NCBI RefSeq assembly: GCF_038443675.1 | Contig: NZ_CP151762.1 | Span: 682,001-746,000, forward strand | DNA from: Yoonia sp. G8-12 | GTDB lineage: Bacteria; Pseudomonadota; Alphaproteobacteria; Rhodobacterales; Rhodobacteraceae | DNA: 64,000 nucleotides | Direction: 5' to 3' | Shown: positions 54,843 to 63,221 of the stretch, one piece after another | Position numbering within the stretch: position 1 is the stretch's first letter | Layout: each line of letters begins with the position of its first letter | Notes under the pieces: model-generated | Databases searched by the model: none | Seen by the model: the letters and a program-made list of their open reading frames with translations, nothing else | What the model was told of the DNA's origin: nothing | Translations under genes and position numbers: made by a program

Positions 54843-54875
54843 GCCTCCGGCGGAAGTTTGAAGGGACATAGAAAG
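54843..54875 (+). repeat. Intergenic repeat, copy C
   Basis: Third 33-base copy, with AG as the variable pair and preceded by AGGGAT. It lies seven bases before the moeA stop, on the same strand relative to its neighbour as the other copies. Confidence 0.85.
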
Positions 54876-54882
54876 CCCTGGA

Positions 54883-56055
54883 TCAGAGGCGAATGATCGC
54901 GATATGGTCGCGACTTGGACGGGCCGGATCGTTTATGGGGCGTACAGCGAGGCAGTTCGCATCAGCCAGAACCGTGAGCAGCGCGCTGTCCTGCCGGTCA
55001 AAGATCGTCACGCCCTCCGGCCCAAGATGCGCGCGCATATAATGTTCGCGTGGCCCGTTCGCGGGGGCATCTTTGGCAAGCGGGTGGTTTTCGCGCGGGG
55101 CAGGGTGCGCACCCAACCCCAGCATTTTGCGGATGACGGGGGCCAGAAACACATGCCCGCAGACCATGGCCGAGACAGGATTGCCGGGCAGGCCGATCAT
55201 CGTGGCCGTCCCCAGCCGTCCCGCCATCAGCGGTTTTCCGGGGCGCATGGCCACTTTGTAAAACGACCGGTCCATGCCTTTATCGGCGGCCACGTCGCCC
55301 ACAAGATCATGGTCCCCGACCGAAGCGCCGCCAATCGTCACAATCAGATCAGCACCGGCAGCCAGATCAAAGGCAAGTGCGAGCGAGGCCCGATTGTCGC
55401 GGGCAATCGGCAGCAAGCGGGGCACAGCGCCAAGCTGGTTGATAAGTGCTGCCAGACCGTAGCTGTTGGAGGCAATGATCTGGTCCGGCCCCGGGGCCTC
55501 GCCCGGCTGGACCAGCTCATCGCCGGTTGCGATGATCGCGACGGTGGGACGGCGCGTGACAGGGACAATTGCGATATTCATCGACGCCAGCAAGGCGACA
55601 TCAGAGGGTGTCAGCAGACGGGGCGCGGGGATCACATCGCCCATTTTGAAATCCGCACCGGCGGGGCGCACGTAGGCGGTGTCATTGGCGCTGTCATCAA
55701 GGGTGATCGTGTCACCCGTCCGTGTGACGTTTTCCTGTATGATCACATGGTCGGTGCCGTCGGGAAGCGGCGCGCCGGTAAATATCCGCACAGCTTGGGA
55801 AGGGCCGACTGTGCCAACCCATGCGTGGCCTGCGGCGGCCTCGCCGATCACATCGAATGTCCGGCCCGGTGCGATGGCCTGCGCGTTCACGGCATACCCA
55901 TCCATCGCCGAGGCCGCAAAGGGCGGTTGATTGCGGGTGGCGCTGACATCGCGCGCAAGCACGCGGCCATGCGCACTGATCAGCGGGACTTCTTCGGCCT
56001 CAAGCGGTGCGACAAGGGCGAAAAGATGGGAAAGTGCCTCATCCACCGAAATCAT
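54883..56055 (-). CDS. moeA: Molybdopterin molybdenumtransferase
   Basis: 390-residue MoeA that inserts molybdate into adenylated molybdopterin. N-terminal AMDGYAVNA, IFTGAPLPDG, VRPAGADFKMGD, TIGGASVGDHDLV and GLPGNPVSAMVC motifs are intact. It overlaps moaC by ATGA and ends the trp/mo operon. Molybdoenzyme genes are not in the window. Confidence 0.96.
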   Translation of the reverse strand: MISVDEALSHLFALVAPLEAEEVPLISAHGRVLARDVSATRNQPPFAASAMDGYAVNAQAIAPGRTFDVIGEAAAGHAWVGTVGPSQAVRIFTGAPLPDGTDHVIIQENVTRTGDTITLDDSANDTAYVRPAGADFKMGDVIPAPRLLTPSDVALLASMNIAIVPVTRRPTVAIIATGDELVQPGEAPGPDQIIASNSYGLAALINQLGAVPRLLPIARDNRASLALAFDLAAGADLIVTIGGASVGDHDLVGDVAADKGMDRSFYKVAMRPGKPLMAGRLGTATMIGLPGNPVSAMVCGHVFLAPVIRKMLGLGAHPAPRENHPLAKDAPANGPREHYMRAHLGPEGVTIFDRQDSALLTVLADANCLAVRPINDPARPSRDHIAIIRL

Positions 56056-56531
56056 GGGTTTTCAAACCGTCCCGATTTGCCGCCATCCTTGAACGTCAGC
56101 CGGACGCCGCCGATTTCCATGTCTTTTTGTACGGCTTTCACCATGTCATAGACCGTGAGGGCCGCGATATTCACAGCCGTCAGCGCCTCCATTTCAACGC
56201 CGGTTTGGCCACCGGTTTTCACCGTCGCGGTAATGCGTATGCCGGGCAGGGCGGTGTCAGGGGTCAGTTCCAGCGCGACCTTTGTGATCGGCAGCGGGTG
56301 ACAGAGCGGGATCAGATCAGCGGTTTTCTTGGCCCCCATGATCCCTGCGATCCGCGCAATGCCCAATACATCACCCTTGTCGGCGCGACCTTCGGTGATC
56401 AGCGCAAGCGTATCTGCGGTCATTTTGATGTACCCTTCGGCCACGGCGGTGCGCGCAGTCACCGGTTTGTCCGAAACATCGACCATATGTGCTTTGCCGT
56501 CTTGGTCGAAATGCGAAAGTCCCGCCATCAC
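56052..56531 (-). CDS. moaC: Cyclic pyranopterin monophosphate synthase
   Basis: 159-residue MoaC, which with MoaA makes cyclic pyranopterin from GTP. MVDVSDKPVTARTAVAEG at the N-terminus and TADLIPLCHPLPI plus GVEMEALTAVNIAALTVYDM are the family signatures. It overlaps trpC and moeA by ATGA on both sides. Confidence 0.96.
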   Translation of the reverse strand: MMAGLSHFDQDGKAHMVDVSDKPVTARTAVAEGYIKMTADTLALITEGRADKGDVLGIARIAGIMGAKKTADLIPLCHPLPITKVALELTPDTALPGIRITATVKTGGQTGVEMEALTAVNIAALTVYDMVKAVQKDMEIGGVRLTFKDGGKSGRFENP

Positions 56532-57334
56532 ATCATCCCCGTTGCAGGGTGTGCCAGAAGTGCACGTGTGGCCAAGGCCACATCGTCTTGCCGCATCAGG
56601 CTTTCACCAATCAAGAAGCAGCGCGCGCCGTAGCGTGCCATATCGGCCAGTTCCTCAGGGGTGTTTAACCCGCTTTCGCAGACAATCATCCGGTCAGCAG
56701 GCACCATTTTCGAAAGGGTCCGCGTGGTGTCCAGCGTTGTCTCGAAGGTTTTGAGATTGCGGTTATTGATCCCCATAAGGGGCGATTTCAGCAATGTCGC
56801 GCGTTCGAGCTCATCCGCATCATGGACCTCGATCAGCACATCCATGTTCCACGCAAAGGCGGCCTCTTCCAACTCCTGCGCCTGCGCGTCGCTGACGCTG
56901 GCCATGATGATCAAAATGCAATCAGCGTGCAGGGCGCGCGCTTCGGCCACCTGATAGGTGTCGTACATGAAATCCTTGCGCAAGGCAGGCAGGTTCACAG
57001 CGGCGCGCGCTGCCGTCAGATAGCTGTCATCGCCTTGGAACGAAGGGCCGTCGGTGAGCACCGACAGACAGGTCGCACCGCCTTCTTCGTATGCTTTGGC
57101 CAAGGCGGGCGGGTCGAAATCGGCGCGGATCAACCCCTTGGAGGGGCTCGCCTTTTTAATCTCGGCGATCAGCCCATAGCCTTCGCGCACGGCCGCTGAC
57201 AAGGCATCGGCAAAACCGCGTGTCGGCGGGGCCTCTTTGGCGCGCGCCTCGACCTCGGCCAGTGGGACCGCTGCTTTGCGCGCGGCCACGTCGGCGAGTT
57301 TGTAGGTTTTGATCTTTTCCAGAATATCGCTCAT
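56528..57334 (-). CDS. trpC: Indole-3-glycerol phosphate synthase
   Basis: 268-residue TIM-barrel enzyme of tryptophan synthesis. Key segments are KKASPSKGLIRADFDPP, LRKDFMYDTYQV, LIEVHDADEL and VCESGLNTPEE. It is separated from trpD by ung, with which it shares an ATGA overlap, and is followed by moaC with another. Confidence 0.96.
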   Translation of the reverse strand: MSDILEKIKTYKLADVAARKAAVPLAEVEARAKEAPPTRGFADALSAAVREGYGLIAEIKKASPSKGLIRADFDPPALAKAYEEGGATCLSVLTDGPSFQGDDSYLTAARAAVNLPALRKDFMYDTYQVAEARALHADCILIIMASVSDAQAQELEEAAFAWNMDVLIEVHDADELERATLLKSPLMGINNRNLKTFETTLDTTRTLSKMVPADRMIVCESGLNTPEELADMARYGARCFLIGESLMRQDDVALATRALLAHPATGMM

Positions 57335-57975
57335 GGGTCCGCCCAGTTGATTGGCTGTTGGTCTTGTTCAATAAGCCACTGGTTCACCTTTGAAAATGGG
57401 CGCGACCCGAAAAACCCGCGATGCGCCGAAAGCGGGGACGGATGGGCCGCACGCAGGACCAGGTGCCGGGGGGCAAGATGTTTGGCATAGGCGTGCGCCG
57501 GTGCGCCCCAAAGCATGAACGCGCGGGGGCGGTCATTCAGCCGTTCGAGCACTTGGGCAACCAGCGTTGACCAGCCCAGTTTGGCATGTGCCTTGGGTTG
57601 GCCCGGTGGCACACTCAGCGCGGTGTTCAGTAGCAAAACACCTTGATCGGCCCAATCCCGCAAATCGGTTTGGTTGCGCCTTTGGCCCGTATCACTCTGA
57701 ATTTCTTTGAAAATATTCGCAAGACTGTCGAGCCTGCCACCAAACCCCGCAGGAATGGAAAACGCCAGACCATCGGCTTTGCCCGGAGTGTGATAGGGGT
57801 CTTGGCCAAGGATCACCACGCGGGTTTCAGCGGGCTGGGTCCTTTCAAAGGCCGCGAAGGTCAGCGCGGGGGGCGGCAGGAAATCCCCGTCAATTTGTGC
57901 TGCGATGCGCGGCAGGTCTTGGGCGAAAAACGGCAAATCGCCCCATGCGCCAAGGTCCGACAGATCAAACATCAC
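57331..57975 (-). CDS. ung: Uracil-DNA glycosylase inserted between trpD and trpC
   Basis: 214-residue family 1 uracil-DNA glycosylase. It has the catalytic water-activating motif GQDPYH (Asp59), NTALSVPPGQPKAH, and the DNA-intercalating loop HPSPLSAHRGFFG. It overlaps trpD and trpC by ATGA, so it is translated within the tryptophan operon. Confidence 0.95.
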   Translation of the reverse strand: MMFDLSDLGAWGDLPFFAQDLPRIAAQIDGDFLPPPALTFAAFERTQPAETRVVILGQDPYHTPGKADGLAFSIPAGFGGRLDSLANIFKEIQSDTGQRRNQTDLRDWADQGVLLLNTALSVPPGQPKAHAKLGWSTLVAQVLERLNDRPRAFMLWGAPAHAYAKHLAPRHLVLRAAHPSPLSAHRGFFGSRPFSKVNQWLIEQDQQPINWADP

Positions 57976-58987
57976 GCGGCAGAGGTGATCCGCGCGAGTG
58001 TCTCGACCGCCTTTTTTGCTTTGCCGCTGTCGATGCTTTCGCGCGCCATTTCCACACCTTCTTTCAAATCGCCCGCCTTATCGGCCACAACCAAAGCGGC
58101 GGCGGCGTTCAAGAGCACGGCATCGCGGTAGGCTCCGCTTTCGCCGTCCAGCAAGGCCATGAGTGCAGTCGCGTTTTCCTCAGGCGTGCCGCCCAGAATA
58201 TCGCGGAAACGATGGACAGGCAGGCCCGCATCCTCGGGGTGGATTTCCCGCCCTTTGATTTTGCCGCCCTCAAGAGCGGCGACAGCGGTGGGACCGCAAA
58301 TCGTGATCTCATCCGTGCCATCGCTGCCGTGCACGAGCCATGCTTTTTCGGTGCCAAGCTGTTGCAGGGTTTCAGCCATCGGAAAGATCAGGTCGGGGGC
58401 AAAAGCGCCGGTCAACTGACGTTTTACGCCCGCTGGATTCGTCAATGGACCCAATATGTTAAAGATCGTCTTTGATCCCAATTCCACACGGACGGGCCCC
58501 ACATGTTTCATCGCCGGATGGTGCATCGGGGCCATCATGAAACCGATGCCGGCTTCGGCGATGGCTTTCTCTACCACCTCGGGGCCGACCATCACGTTGA
58601 TGCCAAGCGCGCTTTGCACATCGGCCGTGCCGGATTTCGATGACAGGTTGCGGTTGCCGTGTTTGGCCACGGGTACGCCCGCGCCCGCCACGACAAAGGC
58701 GGTGGCGGTCGAGATATTGAGTGTGTGCTTGCCGTCACCACCGGTGCCGACGATATCCATCGCCCCCTCGGGCGCTTTGACGGGGATGCAGTGCGCACGC
58801 ATCACGGCAGCGGCGGCGGCGTATTCGGACACGGATTCGCCGCGTGCACGCAGCGCCATCAAAAACCCGCCGATTTGCGCGGGCGTGGCAGCCCCTCGAA
58901 CAGATAGCCGAACGCCTCTTCCGCCTGCGACCGCGACAGCGGGCCTTCGGAGGCTGCAAAAATCAGGGGCTTCATTGCGTCACTCAT
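57972..58987 (-). pseudogene. trpD: Anthranilate phosphoribosyltransferase, broken by one missing base
   Basis: Starting at ATG 58987 (overlapping the trpG stop) the frame reads MSDAMKPLIFAASEGPLSR and hits a stop after a G4 run (C4 on the plus strand at 58892-58895). Adding one G restores the homologous EGAATPAQIGGFLMALRARGE and gives 338 residues, the normal TrpD length. The downstream 296 residues are intact (DIVGTGGDGKHTLNIST, NLSSKSGTADV). Homopolymer sequencing error is likely; if real, the enzyme would lack its first helices. Confidence 0.85.
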
Positions 58988-59565
58988 GCGGGCACCTTTG
59001 TCATGGTCAGAAAGTTCTGGAGAAGCTGATGGCCGTGCTCTGACCGGATGCTTTCGGGATGGAATTGCACGCCATGGATCGGCAATTCACGGTGTTGCAG
59101 ACCCATGATCGTGCCATCTTCCAGCTCGGCGGTGATCTCAAGGCAATCGGGCAGGGTATTGCGGTCAACCACCAGCGAATGATAGCGGGTTGCGTCAAAG
59201 GGGCTGGGCAATCCGGCAAAAAGCCCTTTGCCGGTATGCTGCATCGACCCCATCTTGCCATGCACAATTTCATGGCAGCGCACGACGTTGCCGCCAAACG
59301 CCTCGCCAATTGCCTGATGCCCAAGGCACACCCCCATCAGGGGCATTCTCACCTCGGCGGCTGCATGGACAAGGGCCAGACAAATGCCCGCTTGGGCAGG
59401 ATCACAGGGGCCGGGGGACAGCATGATCGCTTCGGGGCGCATCGCCATCGCTTCTTGTACATCAAGCGCGTCATTGCGCTTGACCACGACCTCTGCACCC
59501 AGCTCGCCCAGATAGTGGACCAGATTGTAGGTAAAGCTGTCGTAGTTATCGATCAGAAGCAGCAT
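58984..59565 (-). CDS. trpG: Anthranilate synthase amidotransferase component
   Basis: 193-residue class I glutamine amidotransferase that feeds ammonia to TrpE. The catalytic triad is Cys in MGVCLGHQAIGEAFGG and His/Glu in GVQFHPESIRSE; the N-terminal IDNYDSFTYNLVHYL is typical. It could also serve p-aminobenzoate synthesis. The start ATG 59565 is chosen because homologous proteins begin MLLLIDNYDSF. Confidence 0.95.
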   Translation of the reverse strand: MLLLIDNYDSFTYNLVHYLGELGAEVVVKRNDALDVQEAMAMRPEAIMLSPGPCDPAQAGICLALVHAAAEVRMPLMGVCLGHQAIGEAFGGNVVRCHEIVHGKMGSMQHTGKGLFAGLPSPFDATRYHSLVVDRNTLPDCLEITAELEDGTIMGLQHRELPIHGVQFHPESIRSEHGHQLLQNFLTMTKVPA

Positions 59566-59688
59566 AGTAAAAACCCGCGCATGGAACAAAAAGGACTACC
59601 GTTTCCAGTGAAGAGAACGGTATAAGCCCGCCATACATGGGCCGGGACGCAAGGGCACGTCAAGGTCGAAGAAAAAAGGTGTGGGCAG

Positions 59689-61215
59689 ATGAAGGGCTAT
59701 GTAAAGGGCGGTCTTTGGGGGCTGGTTTTGGGCGGCGTCGGGTTAAGTGTGATCTCACTTGCGGGCGAGCAGCCGAAATTCGCCACAGGCCCCGCTGTGC
59801 CGCAGTTGGCGTCGCCTGAACTGGACACTGCTGTCACCACATCAACACTGCCGGTGCCGCTGCCAAGCAGCCCCGATGAAGTGCCGAATTTTGCAGATGC
59901 GGTTCCGCTGGATGTCGCGACACCGGATGCAGAAGCTGCACCGAACGTGCCGACGGAACCGGCCGAAGCACCCACTGTCGTCACGGTGGAAGAACCAGCG
60001 CCTCAGGTGACGACCTCAACCACCGCGCCTGTCTTGGCTGATGATGTGGTGGACACGGATGATCCCGCACCGCTTGCCACGGGCGGGCTGGACGACACGC
60101 CAGCGGCGGTTGCCCCGCCCGCAATTGTTGTTGAAGATCAGGCCGAAGCGGTTGCCGCCGACGCCGTGACGACCGCGCCTGCGCCTGCGGCAGAGGTTAC
60201 GCCAGAACAGCCGGTGGATGCACCGGAAGAAGAGATCGTCCCGCAAACCGAAGTTGCCGAGGCACCACAAGACCAAGCGCCTGCGGTCGTTGCGCAAGAC
60301 ACCGCGCCTGAAAGCGCTGTTGTGCCTGATGAAATCCCCGCCGCAACCGCCACAGCCGAGGCCCCGCTTGAAGCGCCAACACCAGAGCAGGAAACCCCCG
60401 TCACGGACCAGCAGGTGATTGTCGCACAGGCTTTGCCGCAGGCCTCGGGCGGGGTGCGGATCAATCGTCTTGGTGTTGACCCACAAGAGCCTGAAACACC
60501 CGCGCCTGCGCCCGCCGAGGCTACGGCGTTGCCGGAGGACGCGCCTGCATTGTTGCGCTTTGCGGCGCCTTATGAAAACGCACAAGATTTGCCAAAAATC
60601 GCCATTATGCTGATCGACACCGATGACATGGCGGATGCCGCACCAACACTGGCCGCCCTTGGGTTTATGCCAACCGTTGCGGTCAATGCGCTGGCAGAGG
60701 GGGCAAGTGACAAGATGGCGGCTTACCGTGCTGCCGGTCTTGAAGTGGCACTGCAGGCCGATCTGCCGTCGGGCGCGCGCCCTGCCGATGTGGAAGTGGC
60801 GTTCGAGGCCGCGTTTCAGCTTTTGCCCGAAGCGGCAATGTTGTTTTCGCTCGGCACAGGGGCGATCCAGGATCGGGCTGTCACCGCACAGGTGATGCAG
60901 ATTTTAGCGGCTGACGGGCTTGGGTTTGTGAACGTGCAGCGCGGCCTGAGCGATGCCACGCGCGTCGCCGAACAGGCCGGTGTGCCTGCCGCAACGGTCC
61001 TGCGCGACCTTGATGGCGGGGGCGAAGACAGCCGGGCCATCGCGCGCGCACTTGATCAGGCCGCATTTCGCGCGCGACAAACAGGTGATGTCGTGATTTT
61101 AGGGCGTTTGACGCCGTCGACAGTGACAGCTTTGCTCGAATGGGCGGCCGCGCTTGATCAAACCAGCCTCTCTATTGCGCCCGTGTCGGCAATTTTGCTG
61201 TCACAGGGCGAATAG
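59689..61215 (+). CDS. Divergent polysaccharide deacetylase family protein
   Basis: 508-residue protein. An N-terminal anchor (YVKGGLWGLVLGGVGLSVISL) is followed by a very long acidic Pro/Ala/Val/Glu-rich linker (about 30-285) and a C-terminal divergent deacetylase domain (KIAIMLIDTDDMADAAPTLA...) of the family-2 type. The typical metal-binding residues of active deacetylases are not obvious. It is likely a periplasmic or cell-envelope protein. It lies between trpG and trpE on the opposite strand. Confidence 0.75.
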   Translation: MKGYVKGGLWGLVLGGVGLSVISLAGEQPKFATGPAVPQLASPELDTAVTTSTLPVPLPSSPDEVPNFADAVPLDVATPDAEAAPNVPTEPAEAPTVVTVEEPAPQVTTSTTAPVLADDVVDTDDPAPLATGGLDDTPAAVAPPAIVVEDQAEAVAADAVTTAPAPAAEVTPEQPVDAPEEEIVPQTEVAEAPQDQAPAVVAQDTAPESAVVPDEIPAATATAEAPLEAPTPEQETPVTDQQVIVAQALPQASGGVRINRLGVDPQEPETPAPAPAEATALPEDAPALLRFAAPYENAQDLPKIAIMLIDTDDMADAAPTLAALGFMPTVAVNALAEGASDKMAAYRAAGLEVALQADLPSGARPADVEVAFEAAFQLLPEAAMLFSLGTGAIQDRAVTAQVMQILAADGLGFVNVQRGLSDATRVAEQAGVPAATVLRDLDGGGEDSRAIARALDQAAFRARQTGDVVILGRLTPSTVTALLEWAAALDQTSLSIAPVSAILLSQGE

Positions 61216-61318
61216 TGACACGCGTTGCGCGGTATAGGCTTCTTAGCTGCGTATGCGATCCGAAAGGCAAACCGCATCACCGAGAAAGGCGCGGAGAAGG
61301 TACGCGTACCCTTCCACT

Positions 61319-61573
61319 ATGAAGTGGTTGTCGCTCGCGCTTGGTATCGTTCTCTTGCTGACAAGCTGGCTGATGCTGCAAATCGCTAAAGGTTACACGT
61401 TCACCTATGGTGGTTTCGAAGAGTGGAACGACGAATTCCTCAATATATACAACGCTTGCTGCCTAATGACGGACTTAAAATCGGTGGCTCCTTTTGCTTT
61501 AGGAGGTGTGTGCTTTATTCTGTTTTTCGTCTGGAAACTTCGGCGTGAGCGATCAGAACGCTCAACAGACTAG
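61319..61573 (+). CDS. Two-TM orphan protein, 84 residues
   Basis: MKWLSLALGIVLLLTSWLML is the first helix; the second (about 58-74: APFALGGVCFILFFVWKL) is followed by Arg/Glu residues. The middle carries an EWNDEF patch and three Cys. Unknown family. The base composition looks less GC-rich than its neighbours and no strong ribosome binding site is seen; an ATG at 61253 would add 22 Arg-rich residues. A recently acquired or spurious gene are both possible. Confidence 0.5.
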   Translation: MKWLSLALGIVLLLTSWLMLQIAKGYTFTYGGFEEWNDEFLNIYNACCLMTDLKSVAPFALGGVCFILFFVWKLRRERSERSTD

Positions 61574-61704
61574 ATTAATCTGTCAGGGCAGAAAACTCTG
61601 TATTGCCGACGTTGTGTTCGTTCCGCGGGAAGGTCTCGATGACATCAGCAATGTCGGCATTGCGCAACCTGTTGCATGCGGAAAACGCGTCCAGTTATGG
61701 CGCG

Positions 61705-63212
61705 TCAGTTGCCGGACCCGCGAAACATGGTGGCGTCTGCGGCGGCTTTGCGGATCGCGTTCGATTTATGCACCGTTTCCTGATATTCCGCCTCGGGGTC
61801 GCTGTCATAGACCACGCCGCCACCCGCCTGAATATACAGCTTTTCGTCCTGCAAAACGGCGGTGCGCAGCGCGATACACATATCCATGTCGCCATTAGCG
61901 CTGAAATACCCGCACCCGCCGCCATAGACGCCGCGTTTTTCGGGCTCCAGCTCGTCGATGATTTCCATCGCGCGGACTTTGGGCGCGCCTGACACGGTGC
62001 CAGCGGGCATGCCTGCAAAGAACGCGCTCAGCGCATCCTGATCGTCTGCCAGTTCGCCCACCACGTTGGACACGATGTGCATCACGTGGCTGTAGCGTTC
62101 GACGATGAATTGTTCGGTCGGGCGCACGGTGCCGATTTTGCTGACCTTGCCGGTGTCGTTGCGGCCCAGATCAAGCAGCATCAGATGTTCGGCCAGTTCT
62201 TTCTGGTCGGCCATCAGATCGGCCTCGTTCGCGTTGTCTTCTTCCGGCGTCGCACCACGGGGGCGGGTGCCTGCGATGGGGCGGATCGTGACCTCTTTGC
62301 CAAACACACGCACAAGGATTTCAGGGCTGGCGCCGATCACCTGAAAGCCGCCGAAATTGAAAAAAACATGAATGGCGAGGGGTTCGTGCGCCGCAATGAC
62401 CGGTAAAGCGCGAAAGGTGGTTCGCGAAAGTCCTGCGTCCAGCGCTGCGATGGGACGACCTGAAAGATGTCACCGGCGCGGATGTATTCTTTGGCCTTTT
62501 CGACAGCCGCCAGATAGGCCTCATGCGCGAAATTCGACACGGGCGGTGCCACCTGCGCCGGTTCGGCCAGATCGCGGGCCTCGCTGGGTATCGGGCGTTC
62601 CAGCGCGCGCTGCGCGTCCATCACCCGTTCGGCCGCTTGCGCATAGGCCGCGCGGGCGGACACCCCGTCCGTGACATAGGCGGGGGCCACAAGAATCACG
62701 TCGCCCTTCACACCGTCCAGCACGGCCACGACCGAAGGGCGCAGCATCATTGCATCGGGCAGGCCAAGCGGATCAGGGTTCACATCGGGCAGATGTTCGA
62801 CCAGACGGATCATGTCATAACCCAGATACCCGAACAGCCCCGCCGAGGCGGCAGGCAGACCATCAGGCAAATCAATCCGCGATTGCGCGATCAAGGACCG
62901 CAGGGCCGTCAGCGGGTCTTCGTCAAGTTCCTCAAAAGCGGCGTCATCGAAACGGGCCGTGCGGTTCACGCGCGATGTGGTGCCGCGACACTCCCAGATC
63001 AGATCAGGGTTCATACCGACGATGGAATAGCGCCCGCGGACTTCGCCGCCAGTGACGCTTTCCAGCATAAAGGCGTTTTTGCCCGCCCCCGACAGTTTCA
63101 GCATCAGCGATACAGGCGTGTCCAGATCGGCAGCGATCCGTGTATAGACCACCTGATTGGCACCCGCGTCATAGCTTGCGGCGAAACTGTCGTAGTCGGG
63201 CAAAAGTGCCAT
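61705..63212 (-). pseudogene. trpE: Anthranilate synthase component I, broken by one missing base
   Basis: From ATG 63212 the frame gives a normal TrpE N-terminus with the feedback-type element FMLESVTGGEVRGRYS and continues to FALYRSLRRTNPSPFMFF. A T7 run (A7 at 62360-62366 on the plus strand) then shifts it to a stop. One extra T restores FMFFFNFGGFQVIGASPEIL and gives 502 residues. The rest is intact: PIAGTRPRGATPEEDN, LDLGRNDTGKVSKIG, GMPAGTVSGAPKVRAMEI. It follows the ppiD-like gene by nine bases. Confidence 0.86.
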
Positions 63213-63221
63213 GGGGCCGCC

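Noticed and set aside
18345..54875. CRISPR array
   Set aside because: The three repeats are tens of kilobases apart with no regular spacers and no cas genes.
59566..59688. trp attenuator or leader before trpG
   Set aside because: No Trp-rich short frame and no alternative hairpins found in the 123-base gap; trpE is nine bases from the gene before it.
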